Below are positions 16,459 to 25,995 of a DNA stretch of 64,000 nucleotides, piece by piece. The notes under the pieces are model-generated. The model was not told the DNA's origin. It did not search any database and saw only the letters and a list, made by a program, of their open reading frames with translations. Source of the DNA: Pseudodonghicola xiamenensis DSM 18339 (GTDB lineage Bacteria > Pseudomonadota > Alphaproteobacteria > Rhodobacterales > Rhodobacteraceae). The DNA is taken from contig NZ_KE386893.1 of the NCBI RefSeq assembly GCF_000429365.1, positions 1,792 through 65,791 on the forward strand, read 5' to 3'. Numbering within the stretch: position 1 is the first letter of the stretch; each line of letters starts with the position of its first letter. Position numbers and translations under genes: made by a program.

Positions 16459-17795
16459 CTGCCACACCGGAAGACGCCCGGAGCGGGCGCACGGAGGAGG
16501 CAGACGCAGCGCGGGAGGTGTGTACGATTTCGGATTCGACCGAAGCCGTGCTCAACCTGGCCGATTGCATCGTCGATCTGCCGCCCCATCGGCGAACCGA
16601 TCTCGATTTGTTCGATGCGGCCTCGGTGCTCTCTGCCCGCGAAGAGGATGCTCCGTTCGATTTGTTGCTGCTGTCGCTTGGCAACAGCCGGCAGGAACTG
16701 CCCAAACAAGCGCAGTTCGTTGCATCTCTGGCGGCGCAAAAATCCCGCCGGCTGATTGTTGTCGCGGCCGAGGACACCAGCCGGAAACTGTCTTTGCCTG
16801 AGGGTACGCTGGTATTGGCCCCCGGAACGGGACGCATTCCGGCAGAGTATCTGGCGCCGCATGCCGACGTCGCGAAAGGCCCGGCACAGCCGGCGCTGCC
16901 AGAGGGGAAGAAACAGCCCAAGGGGCGCGCCTCGGTTCTGGGGCGGCTGTTGCGGCTGGCCCGCGGTGAGCGTGATCTTCCGGTCGAGCGCAACGCAGAC
17001 AGCGCATTCGATCTGGCGCTTGCGGGCCGGACCGCCACCATCACCGTGCTGGGGCTTGCTGGCGGTGTCGGCACCACTACGGTTGCGGTGACGCTGGCCA
17101 AGGAACTGGCCCGGCAACGCAGCGCCGACAGGATCTGCCTGCTGGATCTGAACCTGCAATTCGGCATGGCGGCAAGCTATCTGAACCTTGAGGACAACCC
17201 GCGGATCGAGGATGCCTATCGTAACTTCAGGGCGCTCGATGCCGACAGTTTCGAAGAGTGCCTGACGCCGGAAAGCAAGAACCTGACGGTGTTCTCCGCG
17301 CCGCCGCATATCCTGCCCTATGATGCGCTGTCCGGAAAAGAGGTGACCCGGCTTATCGATCTGGCGCACCAGCGCGCCGAGATCGTGGTGGTGGATGCGC
17401 CCCTTGCTCTGGCGGACTGGGCTGGTGATCTCTATGCGCAGTCCGATGCCGTTCTGTGTATTGCGGTTCAGGGGATTCGTTGTCTGCGCAATGCCAGCAA
17501 ACTGCGCGAGCTGCTGGAGGCGAACCGGATCGGGACCGGCAATTTCGCCTTTGCGCTGAACCGGACCCCTGAACCGATGCCCGCCGATTGGGCGGAAACG
17601 CTCGATGGCATGGAGAAGGGGCTGGGCGCGAAGCTGTTCCATTTCCTCGCAGAAGGAGGGGCCGAGGTGAGCGAGGCCTGCGATCTGGGGGTGCCTCTGG
17701 CGGTGCACGCGTCGTCAAACGCGTTCTACCGCTCGATTCGCAGGCTGGTTAAGACCGCCTCTCCGTCCAAGCAGAAGGTCACAGCACGTGTTTGA
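16455..17795 (+). CDS. cpaE: CpaE/TadZ-type pilus localisation ATPase
   Basis: 446 residues from ATG 16455, which overlaps the cpaB stop and has GAGGTG 9 nt upstream. Residues about 25-130 form a receiver-like N-terminal domain. The ParA/MinD-like domain starts near 195 with a deviant P-loop AGGVGTTT in which both usual lysines are absent, followed by ICLLDLNLQFG (the catalytic/structural Asp region) and VVVDAPLALADW. Loss of P-loop lysines is known in TadZ/CpaE proteins, which bind poles and recruit the pilus machinery more than they hydrolyse ATP. It overlaps cpaF by 8 bp. Confidence 0.85.
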   Translation: MTATPEDARSGRTEEADAAREVCTISDSTEAVLNLADCIVDLPPHRRTDLDLFDAASVLSAREEDAPFDLLLLSLGNSRQELPKQAQFVASLAAQKSRRLIVVAAEDTSRKLSLPEGTLVLAPGTGRIPAEYLAPHADVAKGPAQPALPEGKKQPKGRASVLGRLLRLARGERDLPVERNADSAFDLALAGRTATITVLGLAGGVGTTTVAVTLAKELARQRSADRICLLDLNLQFGMAASYLNLEDNPRIEDAYRNFRALDADSFEECLTPESKNLTVFSAPPHILPYDALSGKEVTRLIDLAHQRAEIVVVDAPLALADWAGDLYAQSDAVLCIAVQGIRCLRNASKLRELLEANRIGTGNFAFALNRTPEPMPADWAETLDGMEKGLGAKLFHFLAEGGAEVSEACDLGVPLAVHASSNAFYRSIRRLVKTASPSKQKVTARV

Positions 17796-19242
17796 CAAGT
17801 TTCGCCAAAGCCAGGCCGCAGCGGAAAGCGGCCAGACCGACAGGGGGATGATGCTGGATCATGCCGCTCCGGGTCATGCCGCTGTCAACGAACCGGAAGC
17901 CGATCAGCCGGAACTCACCGCCCGTTATGCCGAACCGGCTGCTGAGCCGAACCATCCGTCTTCCCAGCAACGGCGTCGTATTCTCAATGAGATCAGCCAG
18001 CAGGCGCACCGCACCTTGCTGGAGGCGTTGAACCTGTCGGCGCTGAAACAGGCCTCTGAGGCCGATATCAGGAAAGAAATCAGCGATATCGTCAAGGAGA
18101 TCGCGCCGAACCAGTCGATCGTTCTGTCGCGGTCCGACCGGGATCAGATCATCGACCGGCTGTTTCACGAGGTCACCGGTTTCGGGCCACTGGAAGTCCT
18201 GATCAAGGATGACACCATCTCTGACATTCTGGTCAACGGACCGGACCGGGTCTATGTCGAGCAGAACGGGATGCTCATCAAGACCGACGTCCAGTTCACC
18301 GATGACACCCACCTGCGGCGCATCCTGCAAAAGATCGTCTCGATGGCCGGGCGGCGTATCGACGAGATGAACCCCTATGTCGATGCCCGCTTGCCCGACG
18401 GATCGCGGCTGAACGCGATGATCCCGCCGGTCGCCGTCGACGGGACGCTGATTTCCATTCGCAAGTTTCGCCAGGACCGGCTGAGCATCAAGCAGCTCAT
18501 CGCCTATGGCGCGCTGTCCGAAAATATGGCGAGCTATCTGAGCGCCTCTGTCGCTTGCCGTTTGAACATCATCATTTCCGGCGGGACGGGGTCGGGCAAG
18601 ACGACATTGCTGAACGCCCTGTCCAGCTTCATCCACCCGCGCGAACGCGTGCTGACGGTCGAGGATACGGCCGAGCTCAATCTGCAGCGTGATCATGTCG
18701 GGCGGATGGAGAGCCGGCCGCCGAATATCGAGGGGCGTGGCGCGGTCACTCAGCGGGATTGCCTGCGCAATGCGCTCAGGATGCGGCCGGACCGGATCAT
18801 TGTCGGGGAAACCCGCGGTGACGAGGTGATCGACATGCTGCAGGCGATGAATACCGGTCACGACGGGTCGATGACCACGATCCACGCGAATTCGGCGCGC
18901 GACGCGACCAGCCGGCTTGAGAACATGGTGGCGCTGGCCGGGTTCGACATGCCGCTTGGGGCCCTGCGGCGGCAGATCGCCAGCGCCGTCAATCTGTTCA
19001 TTCAGGTCAACCGCATGCAGGATGGCACCCGGCGGATCACCTCGATCACCGAGGTGACAGGCTGCGAGGGGGAGGTTCTGTCCATGCAGGAGCTATTCAC
19101 CTTCGAACATACCGGGACGTCTCCGGACGGTCGTGTCGAAGGCCGGTTCCGCACTACCGGCGTGCGATCGCATTTCACCGACCGCTTCAAGCGCTGGGGC
19201 GTGGATCTGCCGGAACTGCTTTATAAAGACGATATCGCATGA
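17788..19242 (+). CDS. cpaF: CpaF/TadA pilus assembly ATPase
   Basis: 484 residues from GTG 17788, inside the end of cpaE, with AAGG about 10 nt upstream. The first 60 residues are disordered. Residues about 70-160 form the N-terminal domain. Walker A GGTGSGKTT begins at residue 265, the Asp-box is near TVEDTAEL, and GETRGDEVIDMLQAMNTGH followed by GSMTTIHAN mark the Walker B and His-box of secretion ATPases. All catalytic motifs are intact. It powers Flp pilus extension and possibly retraction with TadB/TadC. Its stop overlaps the tadB start by 4 bp. Confidence 0.95.
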   Translation: MFDKFRQSQAAAESGQTDRGMMLDHAAPGHAAVNEPEADQPELTARYAEPAAEPNHPSSQQRRRILNEISQQAHRTLLEALNLSALKQASEADIRKEISDIVKEIAPNQSIVLSRSDRDQIIDRLFHEVTGFGPLEVLIKDDTISDILVNGPDRVYVEQNGMLIKTDVQFTDDTHLRRILQKIVSMAGRRIDEMNPYVDARLPDGSRLNAMIPPVAVDGTLISIRKFRQDRLSIKQLIAYGALSENMASYLSASVACRLNIIISGGTGSGKTTLLNALSSFIHPRERVLTVEDTAELNLQRDHVGRMESRPPNIEGRGAVTQRDCLRNALRMRPDRIIVGETRGDEVIDMLQAMNTGHDGSMTTIHANSARDATSRLENMVALAGFDMPLGALRRQIASAVNLFIQVNRMQDGTRRITSITEVTGCEGEVLSMQELFTFEHTGTSPDGRVEGRFRTTGVRSHFTDRFKRWGVDLPELLYKDDIA

Positions 19243-20210
19243 CTATGGGGCTTTTCCTGTCGCTGGGCTTTCTGGTCGGGCTCCTGTTTCTGATGATCGC
19301 GGGCGCTGCCGCGCTGAGCGAACGGGGCAGGCGGCTGCGCGAACATCTGCTGCGCCGCTATGAAACCGCGGGGGCCAGCTCCAAGGCCGCCGGCCCCGGT
19401 CCGGTCACTGTCGCGCCGGGGCCGGTGTCATTGCGCCGGGAAACGACGGGCTTCGACCTGAGGTCGCTTTTCGATCCGGGTGGGATGCATTTCTTTGCCG
19501 TGCTGCGGACAAGTCGGCGCCTGCTGGGCCTGATGGCGCTGGGGTTTGTGGCGATCGCCGGTCTTGCGATCTTCGGTGTCGGGCTGCCGGTGGTCAGCGC
19601 CGTTCTGTTGGCGCTGGCGCTCGTGCTGGTCGGTGCCTTCATGGTCCACCGTTATCGCCACGGCAAGCGCCTCGAGGAAATCGCCGAGAACGTTCCCGAG
19701 GCGCTCGATATGCTGGTGCGGGCGCTGCGCATCGGCGCGCCCTTCCCGAAAGCCCTGATCCTGGTGAGCGAGGCGATGTCCGGCCCCATTGCCGAGGAAT
19801 TCACGATTGCCTCGGAAGAGATCAGTTTCGGGCTTGATCTGTCGACGGCGCTTTTCGAACTTGCCCGGCGCTGTGAAAATCAGGATCTGATCTTTCTGGC
19901 GACCGCCGTTTCCATCCAGCAGGGCAGCGGTGGCAATCTGGCAGAGGTTCTCGAACGGCTCGCCATCATTTGTCGCGGTCGGCAGCAACTGGTGCTCAAG
20001 GTCAAGTCGCTGACCTCCGAAGCGCGCTGGTCTGGGAATGTCCTTTCGGTCTTTCCGATCATTGCGGCCGGTGGGATTTTCCTGCTAAACCCTCAATATT
20101 TCGACGATATATCTAACTCGGAATATTTCACCCCCTTGCTTGTCGCGGTCGCGGTGCTGCTGGTTGCGAATGTCATTTTCATGCACCGGATGCTCAAGCT
20201 CAAAGACTGA
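19239..20210 (+). CDS. tadB: TadB inner-membrane pilus platform protein
   Basis: 323 residues; the ATG overlaps the cpaF stop (ATGA). Hydrophobic helices occur at about 5-25, 95-135 and 270-320, flanking a cytoplasmic type II secretion F domain (about 155-265) with PEALDMLVRALRIGAPFPKAL and IQQGSGGNLAEVLERLA, both characteristic of TadB. It forms the inner-membrane platform with TadC on which CpaF acts. Confidence 0.92.
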   Translation: MTMGLFLSLGFLVGLLFLMIAGAAALSERGRRLREHLLRRYETAGASSKAAGPGPVTVAPGPVSLRRETTGFDLRSLFDPGGMHFFAVLRTSRRLLGLMALGFVAIAGLAIFGVGLPVVSAVLLALALVLVGAFMVHRYRHGKRLEEIAENVPEALDMLVRALRIGAPFPKALILVSEAMSGPIAEEFTIASEEISFGLDLSTALFELARRCENQDLIFLATAVSIQQGSGGNLAEVLERLAIICRGRQQLVLKVKSLTSEARWSGNVLSVFPIIAAGGIFLLNPQYFDDISNSEYFTPLLVAVAVLLVANVIFMHRMLKLKD

Positions 20211-20223
20211 AGGAAGCCCTGAT

Positions 20224-21141
20224 ATGTCCGGAGCCGGATTGTCGAGCATGTTTGCCATTGCCTTCAGCCTGGGGCTGTTATGTGTCGTCATCGCGGTGGC
20301 GGCGCTGCAATTGGGGCGGACTTCGGTCAGTGAGGTGCGCGAACAGACCAACAGCCTGCGCCGGGACGGGCACGGTCAAACGCCGCTAAGCCGGCCGGCG
20401 GCGTTTCTGGCGCGGCTTTTCGACGAAAAGGATGAAGTCGTCCGGGCAGAGATGAAAAAGAAACTGGCCCAGGCGGGGTTTTCCGGCGCCCGGGCGCCGG
20501 TCTTCTTCGTGTTCAGCAAGCTCTTTGCCGGGATGCTGATTGCTGTCGCGGTCGTGGTTGTCTTCGTCTCGCTTCCGAATTTGCAGGTGCAGGGCGGGCT
20601 GCACTGGCTCATCATAATCTCGTTGGCGTTTCTCGTTGGTTATTCGCTGCCCGGCGTGATCGTGACCTCTCGGGCGCAGGCCTATGTGGACCGGATTGCC
20701 AAGGGCCTGCCCGATGCGCTGGACCTGATGCTGGTCTGTGTTGAGGCCGGGCAGTCCATCGACATGAGCCTGGTGCGCGTCGCCAGATCGCTGAGGCGTC
20801 TGCATCCGGAGCTGTCGGAGCGCTTTGCCGCGACCGCCGAAGCGCTCCGGGTCGGGGGTGATCGCGCCAGCGCCTTCGAACGCCTCGCCTATGATACCGA
20901 CAGTGCCGAGCTCAAGTCCTTCGGGCGGGCGATCATGCAGGCCTCCTCGATGGGGACGCCGGTGGCCGAGACCTTCAGGGTGTTTTCCGCCGATCAGCGG
21001 CAGCGGCGGGTTAAGAAGATCGAGGAACAGGCCAATATCCTGCCGACGAAGCTGACGCTCGGCACCATGTTCCTGACCGTGCCGCCGTTTCTGCTGCTTC
21101 TTCTCGCGCCGGCGCTTTACAGCATCTCCAAAAGTTTCTGA
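20224..21141 (+). CDS. tadC: TadC inner-membrane pilus platform protein
   Basis: 305 residues from ATG 20224; AAGGAA at 20211-20216 gives 7 nt spacing, so the upstream in-frame extension into tadB is discarded. Hydrophobic helices lie at about 8-26, 97-140 and 280-305. The type II secretion F domain (about 160-275) contains LPDALDLMLVCVEAGQSIDMSLVRVA and ASSMGTPVAETFRVFS, typical of TadC. It is the partner of TadB and ends 5 bases before the kinase gene. Confidence 0.92.
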   Translation: MSGAGLSSMFAIAFSLGLLCVVIAVAALQLGRTSVSEVREQTNSLRRDGHGQTPLSRPAAFLARLFDEKDEVVRAEMKKKLAQAGFSGARAPVFFVFSKLFAGMLIAVAVVVVFVSLPNLQVQGGLHWLIIISLAFLVGYSLPGVIVTSRAQAYVDRIAKGLPDALDLMLVCVEAGQSIDMSLVRVARSLRRLHPELSERFAATAEALRVGGDRASAFERLAYDTDSAELKSFGRAIMQASSMGTPVAETFRVFSADQRQRRVKKIEEQANILPTKLTLGTMFLTVPPFLLLLLAPALYSISKSF

Positions 21142-21146
21142 GCGGT

Positions 21147-23759
21147 ATGTCCAAGCTGTCCCTATTTTCGCTGAAACAAAACCGGTTCGCGCCGGTGTCT
21201 GAAATGGCCGGACCAGCGGCGCCGTCAAATCACCGACACATCTCTCTTGAGATCGGGGTCTATTTGCTGGCAGCCTTCTTCCCCCTCGGAGCCACTGTCC
21301 TGGCAACGCCACAATGCTACGTCCTGCCGTTTTTCATTGTGCTGAACGTGGCTTTGTTGTCGGCGCTGGAGACAGGCGGCAGCCGGTTGATGGCGCACAC
21401 CCCGTTCTGGGTGGGTCTGGCGCTGGCCGTTCTTCTGGCCCTGATCCTGCCGCTGCTGATCTGGCCCGACTATCCGATGTCCCGGCTTTTCTCGGAACTC
21501 GGGGCGGATATCCTCTTTGCTGCGGTTGTCGCGATGCTTTTGTCGCTGATCTCTCATGCCCTGCGGAAGGGGGTGTTTCGGATACAGGCCGGTGGCCCGG
21601 CGGCCTTCATCCTGCACGGTGCGGGGGTCTTTCTGGGTGGCTTTCTGATCGAGCTTCGCTTTCTGACTTTTGAGCAGATGTTTCGGCCCGGGGGCATGCT
21701 GTCGGCCCGGCTCGAAACGCCTCTGGTCCTTGTTGGAGGGGCGCTGACGGTCGCGGCGGTCAGTCTTGTGCTCTTGCATGTGCTGTCGGAAGAGCGGCGG
21801 CACGATGGTCCGTTGGCACGGCGGGCTCGCCCCATCTGGGTGGTCGCGCTCGCCGCGTTGACGCTGTTTGTCTCGCAGGCGCAGTATTCGGGGGAGGGCT
21901 ATGTCGCGCTGCTGCTGGCGCTCCCGCTCCTGTGCCTGCTGCCCTTCGCTCCGCGCAGCCCGATCCTGACATCGGCCTGCCTTGCGCTGGGGATCGCCCT
22001 GCTGCCCAATTTGCCCGTCGTTCTCGGCTTTGCCCATGCGCCTGAGCCGGCTCCGGTTGTCCGTCTCGCGCCGCTGGTGGGGGCAGTTCTGGTCATCGTT
22101 CTGGTGCTAGCGCTGCGGCGCGCCAGCCAGACGCGGGTGCTGTTCGAACAAACCCAGAGGCTGGATCGCCTGCGCCGCCTTTTCACCGAGAACGGGGCAG
22201 GGGAGATTCTGTGCGCCGACCCGAAGCGCAAGCGGATCCTGTTTCCGGTCGCTTCGCCAGAGACGCATCCGGAAATGAGTTTCGCCGATTTCTTCCGCGA
22301 TGCGCCGTCACATGAAATGCTCACCTTGCTGGAGGCGTTCGGCAGCGATACCGAGGTTGACGCGCATAGGGCCTTTCCTGTGCATCTGCACGGCGCAGCT
22401 GGCACGCCGGGAAAACTGGAAACCTCGCCGCGTCATCGTATCGACCTGTATATTCTGGAGAAGACGCCCGATGTGATCTGGCTTGGCCGGATCGACCGGT
22501 CAGAATGCGAGGAGTACGAACTGCGGGCCGAGCGGGCCGAGAAAGCGCTGGCCGAAGCGCTGTTGCGGGAAGAACGTCTGCTGACCGTCGCCTCGCATGA
22601 ATTGCGTACTCCGATGTCGGTCTTGTCCATGCTGTCGGAAGAGTTGGATGAGGGCACTCCCTGGGAAGAGGTCGCGCCGGGGTTCAAGAGCGCCTGCGAT
22701 CGCGTCAATGTCTTGCTGGACGATCTGAGGGTGCGTGACAGCACCAAGGAAGCGCAGATGCTGCAGACGGTTTTCACCCTGCGTGAAATGTCGATGCATC
22801 TGCAGGAGGTGTTCACCGGCCCCGCACAGGCCAATGGCGTCGCACTGTTGTTTTCCCTGTCGCAGCGTAGCGATACGCCGTTGCGCAGCGATTACGGCCG
22901 GGTCTTCATCGCGCTGTCCAAGCTGATCCACAACGCCATCGTCCATGCCCGCGCCACCGAGATTTCGATCAGTGCCTTTCTCACGGTGCAGAGCGACGGT
23001 GTGGCGATCGTGACCTGGCAGGTCAGCGACAACGGTCGTGGCATTCCCTCAGAGCGGCGCCAGACCATTTTCCGCCCCTTCGACACCGACGGCAAGGGAC
23101 CGAGCAACCGGCCCGGGCTGGGGCTTTATACCGCGCGCAAGGCCATCGAGGCGATGGGCGGAGAGGTTAATCTGCGTCGCCCCGATGATATTGGCGGCGT
23201 CCCGCGGCGTCTGCCGCCGTTTTCCACTGCCAAGGATGTCGCCGCAGAAACGCCCGAGGCCGAGGCAGCGCTGGGGATGAATCCGGGGGCTTCGTTTGTC
23301 TTGAAGCACCCGGCGCGATTGGCCGAACATGTTGAGTACACGACGCTGGAGCATCTTCCCGTGACAGAATCCCAGGCATCCTATCCCGACAAGACCGTTC
23401 TTCTGGTCGAGGACAATCAGATTGTTGGTGACATCATGGTCGTCCGGCTGCGGCGTCTCTTCGGGACGACGATCTGGGCCGAGCGGGGCGACGAGGCCTT
23501 GCTGGCCTATGAGAAAAACCAGCCCGATCTGCTGCTGGTCGATCAGCTTCTGCCCGGAAAGTTGGGCTCGGAGGTCGTTCAATATGTGCGGGAGACCAAC
23601 CGAGAGGTTCCGATCGTCGGGATTACCGCATCGGCGATGGGGTCGGAATGCGCTGAACTCGAGGCGGCGGGGGCCAATTACGCGCTGGAGAAACCGCTAT
23701 CCATGCAGCAGATGAAGAAGATCGCTCAGGAGTTCTTCGGCGCGCCGGAGGCGCAATAG
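21147..23759 (+). CDS. Membrane-bound hybrid histidine kinase
   Basis: 870 residues. The N-terminal third (about 30-325) holds roughly ten hydrophobic helices and no recognised sensor domain. A short linker region (about 335-450) leads to a HisKA domain with SHELRTP (phospho-acceptor His484), then the HATPase domain with SDNGRGIP and RPGLGLYTARKAIEAMGGE. A receiver domain closes the protein (about 750-870) with VLLVEDNQ, the acceptor Asp799 in LLVDQLLPGK, and ALEKPLS. All phospho-relay residues are present. It starts 5 bases after tadC, so it is very likely co-transcribed with the pilus genes and may control pilus or biofilm functions. No dedicated DNA-binding partner lies nearby. Confidence 0.88.
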   Translation: MSKLSLFSLKQNRFAPVSEMAGPAAPSNHRHISLEIGVYLLAAFFPLGATVLATPQCYVLPFFIVLNVALLSALETGGSRLMAHTPFWVGLALAVLLALILPLLIWPDYPMSRLFSELGADILFAAVVAMLLSLISHALRKGVFRIQAGGPAAFILHGAGVFLGGFLIELRFLTFEQMFRPGGMLSARLETPLVLVGGALTVAAVSLVLLHVLSEERRHDGPLARRARPIWVVALAALTLFVSQAQYSGEGYVALLLALPLLCLLPFAPRSPILTSACLALGIALLPNLPVVLGFAHAPEPAPVVRLAPLVGAVLVIVLVLALRRASQTRVLFEQTQRLDRLRRLFTENGAGEILCADPKRKRILFPVASPETHPEMSFADFFRDAPSHEMLTLLEAFGSDTEVDAHRAFPVHLHGAAGTPGKLETSPRHRIDLYILEKTPDVIWLGRIDRSECEEYELRAERAEKALAEALLREERLLTVASHELRTPMSVLSMLSEELDEGTPWEEVAPGFKSACDRVNVLLDDLRVRDSTKEAQMLQTVFTLREMSMHLQEVFTGPAQANGVALLFSLSQRSDTPLRSDYGRVFIALSKLIHNAIVHARATEISISAFLTVQSDGVAIVTWQVSDNGRGIPSERRQTIFRPFDTDGKGPSNRPGLGLYTARKAIEAMGGEVNLRRPDDIGGVPRRLPPFSTAKDVAAETPEAEAALGMNPGASFVLKHPARLAEHVEYTTLEHLPVTESQASYPDKTVLLVEDNQIVGDIMVVRLRRLFGTTIWAERGDEALLAYEKNQPDLLLVDQLLPGKLGSEVVQYVRETNREVPIVGITASAMGSECAELEAAGANYALEKPLSMQQMKKIAQEFFGAPEAQ

Positions 23760-23768
23760 GCTGATCTG

Positions 23769-23819
23769 TCGGCCCCCGGGGCGGTTGTGACCGATCTCGG
23801 GGCCCGATGTCGGGGCCGA
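23769..23819. terminator. Possible terminator after the kinase gene
   Basis: TCGGCCCC (23769-23776) can pair with GGGGCCGA (23812-23819) across a 35-nt loop that can itself fold. It lies 10 bases after the kinase stop and before the oppositely oriented tRNA-Phe. There is no T run. Confidence 0.3.
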
Positions 23820-24003
23820 TGGTTGGGGACCGTGGAAGCCATGCAGGACTGAACAGAGGCGACTGTCGTCGATCGTGCCCGGGTTGGCGCGCATGTGCCT
23901 GCCCATCGCATCCGGCCTTAGCCAAGCGCACACAGCCCACGGAGGGACGAGCCGAGAAACGCGGCTTTGATCCAAACCATGAAATCGCGATACTTTGATT
24001 TAA

Positions 24004-24078
24004 TGGTGCCCGGGGGCGGAATCGAACCACCGACACGAGGATTTTCAATCCACTGCTCTACCCCTGAGCTACCCGGGC
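24004..24078 (-). tRNA. tRNA-Phe (GAA)
   Basis: Read on the minus strand the 75-nt gene folds as a cloverleaf: 7-bp acceptor GCCCGGG/CCCGGGC, D-arm GCTC/GAGC, anticodon loop TTGAAAA giving anticodon GAA, T-arm GGTGG-TTCGATT-CCGCC, and encoded CCA at the 3' end. The anticodon stem has one T-T mismatch. It lies directly downstream of yacG. Confidence 0.96.
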
Positions 24079-24161
24079 ACGGGAAAGGCGTTTGCCTTTG
24101 GGTGGGGGCCTTCTAGGCGACCCAGCGGGGGGTGTCCAGAGGTATTTTCATCTTCTTGTCA

Positions 24162-24344
24162 CTAATGTTGCCACTTCTGTGCAGCTTGTGCTTCTTCTTC
24201 TGCTTTTTCAATGTCTTCCGGGCTGTCGGAGGGGATCGAATAGCTGCCTTTCAGCCAATTTCCGAGGTCGATATCGGCGCAGCGTTTCGAACAGAAGGGG
24301 CGGTACTGCGGATCGGTTTCGCGCTTGCAGATCGGGCAGCTCAC
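24162..24344 (-). CDS. yacG: YacG zinc-binding protein (DNA gyrase inhibitor family)
   Basis: 60 residues with a four-Cys zinc site, C3-x2-C6 and C18-x3-C22, followed by DLGNWLKGSYSIP, the conserved core of YacG. The C-terminal helix is acidic. In E. coli YacG binds GyrB and inhibits gyrase in vitro; the physiological role here is unknown. It overlaps the end of the RNase gene by 4 bp and is followed by tRNA-Phe. Confidence 0.93.
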   Translation of the reverse strand: MSCPICKRETDPQYRPFCSKRCADIDLGNWLKGSYSIPSDSPEDIEKAEEEAQAAQKWQH

Positions 24345-25378
24345 AGGCCGGCCTCTCCGAGCAGCGGGGCGAGGGGAAGGCGGCCGCGCTTGCGCTGGAG
24401 CTCGTAGTTTCCAAGCGGCGTCCAGCCGGCCAGAACCGTCTCTTCGGTGTCGTGCCGGAAAGCGGCGCGCAGGGCGGATTCAAGAGTGCGACGGTCCTTC
24501 TTCGGCATCGGTGCCAGGTCGATGACGATCTGGCCGCCCAGGCCTCTCAGCCGCAACTGTCGGGGCAGTTCGCGGACGGCGGCGATATTGGCCTTGATCC
24601 CGGCGGCAAGCGAGCTGTCGGCGCCGGTGTTCACGTCGACGGCGATCAGCGCGCGGGTCGGCTCGACGAAGAGGAAGGCGCCACCGGGCAGGGACGCACG
24701 GGCGCTCTTCAGCGCTTCGATCGCGTCCAGCACGCCAAGGCGCGCGAATCCCTCGGCTTCGGTCTCGACCTCGGCGGGCTCCGACCAGTCGCGCCAGGCC
24801 AGCAGATGCGGACCATCGCCTTCGGTCAGTTTCTCGGCCGGACCGTCGGCATCGGCCAGCACCTTGTCGGCGAGGTCGAGCATGGCGTCGACATCCTCGG
24901 CGATATCATCCTCGTCGGCGCCCTCGCAGGCTGAGCGCAGGATGATCCCATGGGCGCTGGCCTCGGCCAGGTCGGTGCCTGCGGCGGCGAGGATGCGGAT
25001 ACGCTCCTCCTCGTCATGGATGCGACGGGAGAGGTTCACGCCGGGGGCTTCGGGGGTGACGATGGCATAACGGCTCTTGAACAAGAGCCGGGTGGTCACC
25101 GGGATCGCCTTGCCGGGCTCGGCATAGCCGGTGACCTGCACCAGCAGCGCCTGACCGGGGGCGATGCCCTTGATCTGGCGCAGGTAGGCGGTGCCGTCTG
25201 GGGTGTCGAGGAACAGCCCGCCTTGGCCCTTCATCGGCCGCTGTGCGATGGCGCGATAGATGGCGCCGGGGCGGGGGGCGTCGCTGTCGATCAGAATATC
25301 TTCAAGCTGTCCGTCGATCATCAGGGCAGCCGCTTCGCGGTCGCCGATATGGTCCAGAACGATTTGCCGGCCCTTCAT
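24341..25378 (-). CDS. Short RNase E/G-family ribonuclease
   Basis: 345 residues. The N-terminal part has an S1-like segment (about 20-75), and the catalytic domain shows ALIAVDVNTG and GQIVIDLAPM, which supply the two metal-binding Asp residues of RNase E/G. The protein stops after KDRRTLESALR...GNYELQRKRGR, so the Cys-x-x-Cys zinc link and the dimerisation tail of full RNase G (about 490 residues) are missing. This short form between maf and yacG is common in Rhodobacteraceae, as far as I recall. It may process rRNA or mRNA. Its ATG overlaps the maf stop. Confidence 0.86.
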   Translation of the reverse strand: MKGRQIVLDHIGDREAAALMIDGQLEDILIDSDAPRPGAIYRAIAQRPMKGQGGLFLDTPDGTAYLRQIKGIAPGQALLVQVTGYAEPGKAIPVTTRLLFKSRYAIVTPEAPGVNLSRRIHDEEERIRILAAAGTDLAEASAHGIILRSACEGADEDDIAEDVDAMLDLADKVLADADGPAEKLTEGDGPHLLAWRDWSEPAEVETEAEGFARLGVLDAIEALKSARASLPGGAFLFVEPTRALIAVDVNTGADSSLAAGIKANIAAVRELPRQLRLRGLGGQIVIDLAPMPKKDRRTLESALRAAFRHDTEETVLAGWTPLGNYELQRKRGRLPLAPLLGEAGL

Positions 25379-25953
25379 GCGCTCTCTCCGTAAACAGGGT
25401 ATCCTGCCGCCTGCAAAAGCCCGGCGGTTTCCGCCAGCGGCAGGCCAACGATGCCGGTGAACGATCCTTCGATCCAGGGGATGAAGGCGCCTGCCATGCC
25501 CTGGATGCCATAGCCGCCGGCCTTGCCCTGCCAGTCGCCGCTGGCGACATAGGCGACGATTTCCTGGTCAGACAGTCGTTTCATCTTCACCGCGCTGACC
25601 ACGTCGCGTTGCCAAAGCCGATCGCCCCGGCGTACCGCCACGGCGGTGATCACCCGGTGCCGGCGGCCCGAGAGGGCGCGCAGGAAGGATTCGGCCTCGA
25701 TCGCGTCTGCAGGTTTGCCCAGGATTCGGCGGCCAAGCGCCACCGTGGTATCTGCGCAAAGCACGATGTCGTCAGGCCCGGCTGCCACAGCAGCGGCCTT
25801 TTCGCGTGCAAGGCGCTGGCAATAGGGGCGGGGGAGTTCCCCCCTCGCCGGGTCTTCGTCGATGTCCGGCGGCAGGATGTCATCGGGAACGACACCGATC
25901 TGCGCCAGAAGATCGCGGCGGCGCGGGCTGCCAGAGCCCAGGATAAACTTCAT
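25375..25953 (-). CDS. maf: Maf-family nucleotide pyrophosphatase
   Basis: 192 residues, normal for the family. It opens with ILGSGSPRRRDLLAQIG, the Maf nucleotide-binding loop, and has VLCADTTVALG and VAYVASGDWQGKAGGYGIQG, the conserved substrate region. Maf proteins hydrolyse non-canonical or methylated nucleoside triphosphates and are linked to septum inhibition in some bacteria. Exact substrate (dTTP/UTP or methylated GTP type) is not assigned. It lies between infA and the RNase gene, overlapping the latter by 4 bp. Confidence 0.93.
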   Translation of the reverse strand: MKFILGSGSPRRRDLLAQIGVVPDDILPPDIDEDPARGELPRPYCQRLAREKAAAVAAGPDDIVLCADTTVALGRRILGKPADAIEAESFLRALSGRRHRVITAVAVRRGDRLWQRDVVSAVKMKRLSDQEIVAYVASGDWQGKAGGYGIQGMAGAFIPWIEGSFTGIVGLPLAETAGLLQAAGYPVYGESA

Positions 25954-25995
25954 CTCAAGGGCCCTCGCGCAACGGGTCCGCGCCGGGGCGCGCGC

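Noticed and set aside
16455..17795. Loss of P-loop lysines in CpaE as a defect
   Set aside because: TadZ/CpaE proteins often have atypical P-loops, so this is probably normal for the family.
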